A stretch of 25,884 bases of DNA from Clostridia bacterium (GTDB lineage: Bacteria; Bacillota_A; Clostridia; Christensenellales; Borkfalkiaceae), in the NCBI GenBank assembly GCA_017462505.1, contig JAFTQY010000083.1, positions 1 through 25,884 on the forward strand, in the 5' to 3' direction. Under the pieces are notes generated by a model, which made no database searches, was not told the DNA's origin, and saw only the letters and a list, made by a program, of their open reading frames with translations. The position numbers and the translations under genes were made by a program. Below, in pieces: positions 23,498-25,884 of this stretch (positions are counted from its first letter, which is position 1; each line of letters opens with the position of its first letter).

Positions 23498-24604
23498 ATG
23501 AACAACGCGTGTATCGTTTTGCAAAAGAAAATCAATCCGTCCGATAGCGGCGTTGCCGCCGTTTTGGGGGCGTTTTTGGCAAACGGTTATGCGTTTAACG
23601 ACGTGCAATTCCTTTTGCAGTCGGACGAAAAAAGCGTCAAGGAAAGCGTGCAAAAACGCAAAGACAGCGCAGACGTGCTCCTGCTTTTGGCGGATAAAAC
23701 GGCGTTGCCCGTAGTCAAAGGGTATATTGCGGGGTATTATAACGACAATTCCGCACAAAATATATTTGGCGGCGCAGGGATATACAAAGCGCAAAAATCG
23801 ACCTTGTTTTTGCTTTCCGCAGACAATACGGAAACGGGGAGCGGATACGCAAAAAACGTATGCGTGCCTTACCTGCAACAAACAAGCGGCATTCGTTACG
23901 ATAAAACGATTATTCGCGCGGTGGGCGCAAACGAGGGACGGGTCAACGGCTTGATCGCGCAAGCGATAAATATGAGCGGTAACAAATTGTCTTGTTATCA
24001 CACTCGAAAACACGACGAGGACGTTATCGAAATTACCTACGATAGCAACGCGCCGAAAATGCTGATCGACGACGTTTTACGAATGCTTTCGGACGGTTTG
24101 GGGGATACCGTGTACGCGTTGAACGCGGATAACACCTTAGAAGAACAGCTCGTCACCCTTTTAAAATTACGGCGCAGAAAGATCAGCGTTGCAGAATCGT
24201 TCACAGGCGGCGGTATCGCAAAGCGTATCACCTCGGTTTCGGGTGCAAGCGAAGTGTATTTTGAGGGATTAAACACCTACGACGAGCTTTCCAAAATCAA
24301 ACGCCTCGGCGTTTCCGAATACACCTTGCAAACGGCGGGGGCGGTGTCCGATCAGACGGCGTACGAAATGGCGACGGGGCTGCTCAATACGGGCTGTTGC
24401 GATATTGCGATTGCGACGACGGGGCTTGCAGGACCAAAATCCGACCGTTCCATGCTACCCGTGGGGCTGTGCTTTATCGCGGTCGGCGTGAAAGAACAGG
24501 TTTTGGTGTATCGGTACAAATTTGACGGAAATCGGGAAGAAATCACCGAAAAAGCGATCAATTACGCCCTGTATTTGGCATATAAACACTTGAAAAAACT
24601 TTAA
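23498..24604 (+). CDS. cinA: CinA-like protein: degenerate N-terminal domain plus PncC-type amidase domain
   Basis: The C-terminal part from about residue 220 is a CinA C-terminal (nicotinamide-nucleotide amidase, PncC) domain: SVAESFTGGGIAKRI (AESFTGG at 232-238), YFEGLNTYDELSKIKRLGV, GAVSDQTAYEMA and IAIATTGLAGP. The family usually has Cys where Phe235 is. The N-terminal 215 residues fit the CinA layout in length but lack its usual start (AEIIxxGxELLxG) and the GGTGPTxDD motif of the MoCF-like domain, so nucleotide binding or pyrophosphatase activity there is doubtful. The region ending LGDTVYAL fits the CinA middle domain. 368 residues against about 410. Ribosome binding site AGGGG upstream. 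Position between pgsA and recA is the usual one. Confidence 0.85.
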   Translation: MNNACIVLQKKINPSDSGVAAVLGAFLANGYAFNDVQFLLQSDEKSVKESVQKRKDSADVLLLLADKTALPVVKGYIAGYYNDNSAQNIFGGAGIYKAQKSTLFLLSADNTETGSGYAKNVCVPYLQQTSGIRYDKTIIRAVGANEGRVNGLIAQAINMSGNKLSCYHTRKHDEDVIEITYDSNAPKMLIDDVLRMLSDGLGDTVYALNADNTLEEQLVTLLKLRRRKISVAESFTGGGIAKRITSVSGASEVYFEGLNTYDELSKIKRLGVSEYTLQTAGAVSDQTAYEMATGLLNTGCCDIAIATTGLAGPKSDRSMLPVGLCFIAVGVKEQVLVYRYKFDGNREEITEKAINYALYLAYKHLKKL

Positions 24605-24636
24605 AATAGCAAAAAATTAACAGGAGAATATATAAC

Positions 24637-25671
24637 ATGGCAAACGAAAAAAACACGGATAAAATGAAAGCGCTCGACGCCGTACTGATGCAGATCGAAA
24701 AGCAATACGGTAAAGGCTCGATCATGCGCCTTGGCGACGAGGCGGGGCAGACGGAGATCGACGTGATCCCGTCCGGCTGTCTTACACTCGATTTGGCGCT
24801 CGGTATCGGCGGTTTTCCGAGGGGTAGAATTATCGAAATCTACGGCCCTGAATCTTCGGGTAAGACCACGGTTGCGTTGCATGCGGTCGCAGAGGCGCAA
24901 AAGGCGGGGGGCGTAGCCGCGTTTATCGACGCAGAACACGCGCTCGACCCCGTTTACGCAAAGAAACTCGGCGTTAATTTGGACGATTTGTACGTTTCGC
25001 AACCCGACACGGGCGAACAGGCGCTCGATATCACCGACGCGCTGGTTAGAAGCTCGGCGGTGGATATCATCGTTATCGACTCGGTTGCGGCGCTTACGCC
25101 CAAGGCAGAAATCGAGGGGGATATGGGCGATACGCATGTGGGCTTGCAGGCGCGTTTGATGTCGCAGGCACTCAGAAAGCTGACGGCGATCGTCAACAAA
25201 TCCAAAACCTGCGTAATCTTTATTAACCAGCTCCGCGAAAAAGTGGGCGTTATGTTCGGCAACCCCGAAACGACCCCCGGCGGTAAAGCCCTCATATTCT
25301 ATGCAAGCATGCGTTTGGATATCCGTAAAACGGACACCCTCAAAGACGCAGACGGCGCGATGGGCAACAGAACGAAAGCAAAAATCGTTAAAAACAAGCT
25401 TGCGCCTCCCTTCCGTCAGGCGGAATTTGATATCGTCTTTGGCGAAGGCATTTCGCAGGAAGGCTGTATTATGGATATGGGCGTGCAGTACGATATCATC
25501 GGCAAGAGCGGCGCGTTTTACAGCTACGACGGCAATAAAGTGGCGCAGGGCAAGGAAAAAATGCGTCAATTCTTGAAAGAGAACCCTGAAATCCGCGCGG
25601 AGATCGAACAAAAGATCCGTGACGCGGCACGCGGCAAAGTCGGCGAGGAAGCTGCGGCTGACGAAGAATAA
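24637..25671 (+). CDS. recA: Recombinase RecA
   Basis: ATP-dependent strand-exchange protein and co-protease for LexA cleavage. N terminus [20 protein letters not shown]; Walker A GPESSGKT (70-77); [29 protein letters not shown] (Walker B); the [21 protein letters not shown] stretch (loop 2 region, in two parts); VVKNK-type [17 protein letters not shown]. 344 residues, normal. Ile220 stands in ALIFYAS, where nearly all RecA proteins known to me have Lys. AGGAG precedes the ATG by about 10 bases. No promoter or LexA-type box was recognised in the 32-base gap after cinA, so it is probably co-transcribed from upstream. Confidence 0.98.
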   Translation: MANEKNTDKMKALDAVLMQIEKQYGKGSIMRLGDEAGQTEIDVIPSGCLTLDLALGIGGFPRGRIIEIYGPESSGKTTVALHAVAEAQKAGGVAAFIDAEHALDPVYAKKLGVNLDDLYVSQPDTGEQALDITDALVRSSAVDIIVIDSVAALTPKAEIEGDMGDTHVGLQARLMSQALRKLTAIVNKSKTCVIFINQLREKVGVMFGNPETTPGGKALIFYASMRLDIRKTDTLKDADGAMGNRTKAKIVKNKLAPPFRQAEFDIVFGEGISQEGCIMDMGVQYDIIGKSGAFYSYDGNKVAQGKEKMRQFLKENPEIRAEIEQKIRDAARGKVGEEAAADEE

Positions 25672-25686
25672 GCTGACGAAGAATAA
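25657..25686 (+). repeat. Perfect tandem 15-bp duplication across the recA stop codon
   Basis: GCTGACGAAGAATAA occurs twice without spacing (25657-25671 and 25672-25686). Each copy encodes ADEE plus TAA in the recA frame, so a second in-frame stop follows the first five codons later. Confidence 0.9.
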
Positions 25687-25708
25687 TATTATATATAATA
25701 TGGAAGAA

Positions 25709-25746
25709 ACGGAAGTTTGCATTTTTTGCAAATTTTCGTTTTTTTT
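25709..25746 (+). terminator. Intrinsic terminator of recA
   Basis: ACGGAAGTTTGCA, loop TTTTT, TGCAAATTTTCGT form a 13-bp stem with two G-U pairs in plus-strand RNA, followed by eight T. The wobble pairs set the plus-strand direction. Confidence 0.85.
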
Positions 25747-25755
25747 GATATAAAG

Positions 25756-25781
25756 AAAAACCACGCGATAGTCGCGTGGTT
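25756..25781 (-). terminator. Hairpin with minus-strand terminator shape
   Basis: AACCACGCGA, loop of 3, TCGCGTGGTT: a 10-bp perfect stem (25759-25781). T-rich sequence follows it only on the minus strand. A second small hairpin, CGGTA-N6-TACCG, follows at 25782-25797. It could end transcription coming from the right, or be a leader structure. Confidence 0.5.
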
Positions 25782-25804
25782 CGGTAGAGGTTTACCGATG
25801 AGTC

Positions 25805-25833
25805 TTGAAATAAAAACTCCGATTGTGTATAAT
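25805..25833 (+). promoter_or_regulatory. Promoter of the gene beyond the right edge
   Basis: TTGAAA (25805-25810), a 17-bp spacer and TATAAT (25828-25833). The start site would be near 25840, about 45 bases before the expected start codon of the next gene. Confidence 0.7.
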
Positions 25834-25876
25834 GAAAGTATGACCTGCCAGTCAAAAATCGAATACACAATCGGAG
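25817..25876. repeat. 14-bp perfect inverted repeat across the promoter and ribosome binding site
   Basis: CTCCGATTGTGTAT (25817-25830) and ATACACAATCGGAG (25863-25876) are exact complements separated by 32 bases. The left arm overlaps the spacer and -10 box; the right arm contains the GGAG of the ribosome binding site. The spacer holds a smaller TGAC-CTGCCA-GTCA hairpin. Confidence 0.85.
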
Positions 25877-25877
25877 G
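25873..25877 (+). promoter_or_regulatory. Ribosome binding site of the next gene
   Basis: GGAGG is followed by ATATTAA at the window edge, so a start codon is expected directly after 25884. In Bacillus the gene after recA encodes ribonuclease Y; whether that holds here cannot be seen. Confidence 0.6.
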
Positions 25878-25884
25878 ATATTAA

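Noticed and set aside
24601..25764. Long open frame on the minus strand opposite recA (387 codons)
   Set aside because: It mirrors a highly conserved gene, has no ribosome binding site, and its product has no recognisable motif; it follows from codon bias.
1..25884. Defence system, prophage, transposon or biosynthetic cluster
   Set aside because: Every substantial frame is accounted for by core cell-wall, division, translation, lipid or repair genes, with no transposase, integrase, nuclease or phage-like frame.

Overview
The window looks like the chromosome of a low-to-mid GC member of the Bacillota, most likely an uncultured clostridial lineage; I cannot name the genus. The reasons are the gene order (mraZ-rsmH-ftsL-ftsI-murE-mraY-murD-ftsW cluster, pgsA-cinA-recA block), strong GGAGG-type ribosome binding sites, near-perfect TTGACA-N17-TATAAT promoters, and a MurE with the DNPR motif typical of meso-diaminopimelate peptidoglycan. 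Codon use is even across the window (GCG, ACG and GGC are favoured), and I see no insertion sequence, prophage, CRISPR array, tRNA or rRNA. This is mostly a core cell-wall and cell-division locus, not an accessory island. The points of interest are regulatory and structural details.

Layout. (a) 1-552, minus strand: an XRE-type helix-turn-helix/cupin regulator, cut by the window edge and interrupted by an in-frame TAG. It has a perfect promoter and three GTTTA-N7-TAAAC operator-like sites. (b) 592-1085, minus: rpsT (ribosomal protein S20) with two terminators and a promoter. (c) 1156-2094, plus: murI (glutamate racemase) with a low-complexity insert near its C terminus. (d) 2189-13457, plus: a ten-gene dcw operon, mraZ-rsmH-ftsL-ftsI-murE-mraY-murD-ftsW-murA-ftsQ, from a promoter carrying MraZ-like boxes to an intrinsic terminator. 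(e) 13480-16249: ftsA-ftsZ on their own promoter and terminator. (f) 16250-17944: a 271-base non-coding gap, then murC and a terminator. (g) 17957-25746: ftsK/spoIIIE-rimO-pgsA-cinA-recA as one likely transcript, ending in a terminator. (h) 25756-25884: a second hairpin, a promoter, a 14-bp inverted repeat and a ribosome binding site for a gene that starts just past the window edge.

Together the genes supply D-glutamate (MurI), UDP-MurNAc-pentapeptide steps (MurA, C, D, E), lipid I (MraY), septal polymerase and transpeptidase (FtsW, FtsI), the divisome scaffold (FtsZ, FtsA, FtsQ, FtsL) and chromosome clearance from the septum (FtsK). murB, murF and murG are not in the cluster and must be elsewhere. 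Details worth following up are the probable ATC start codon of ftsI, the MraZ-type boxes inside and after murI, the triple operator of the broken regulator, a hairpin plus U-tract right after the ftsA promoter, and an inverted repeat that could hide the ribosome binding site of the gene after recA.
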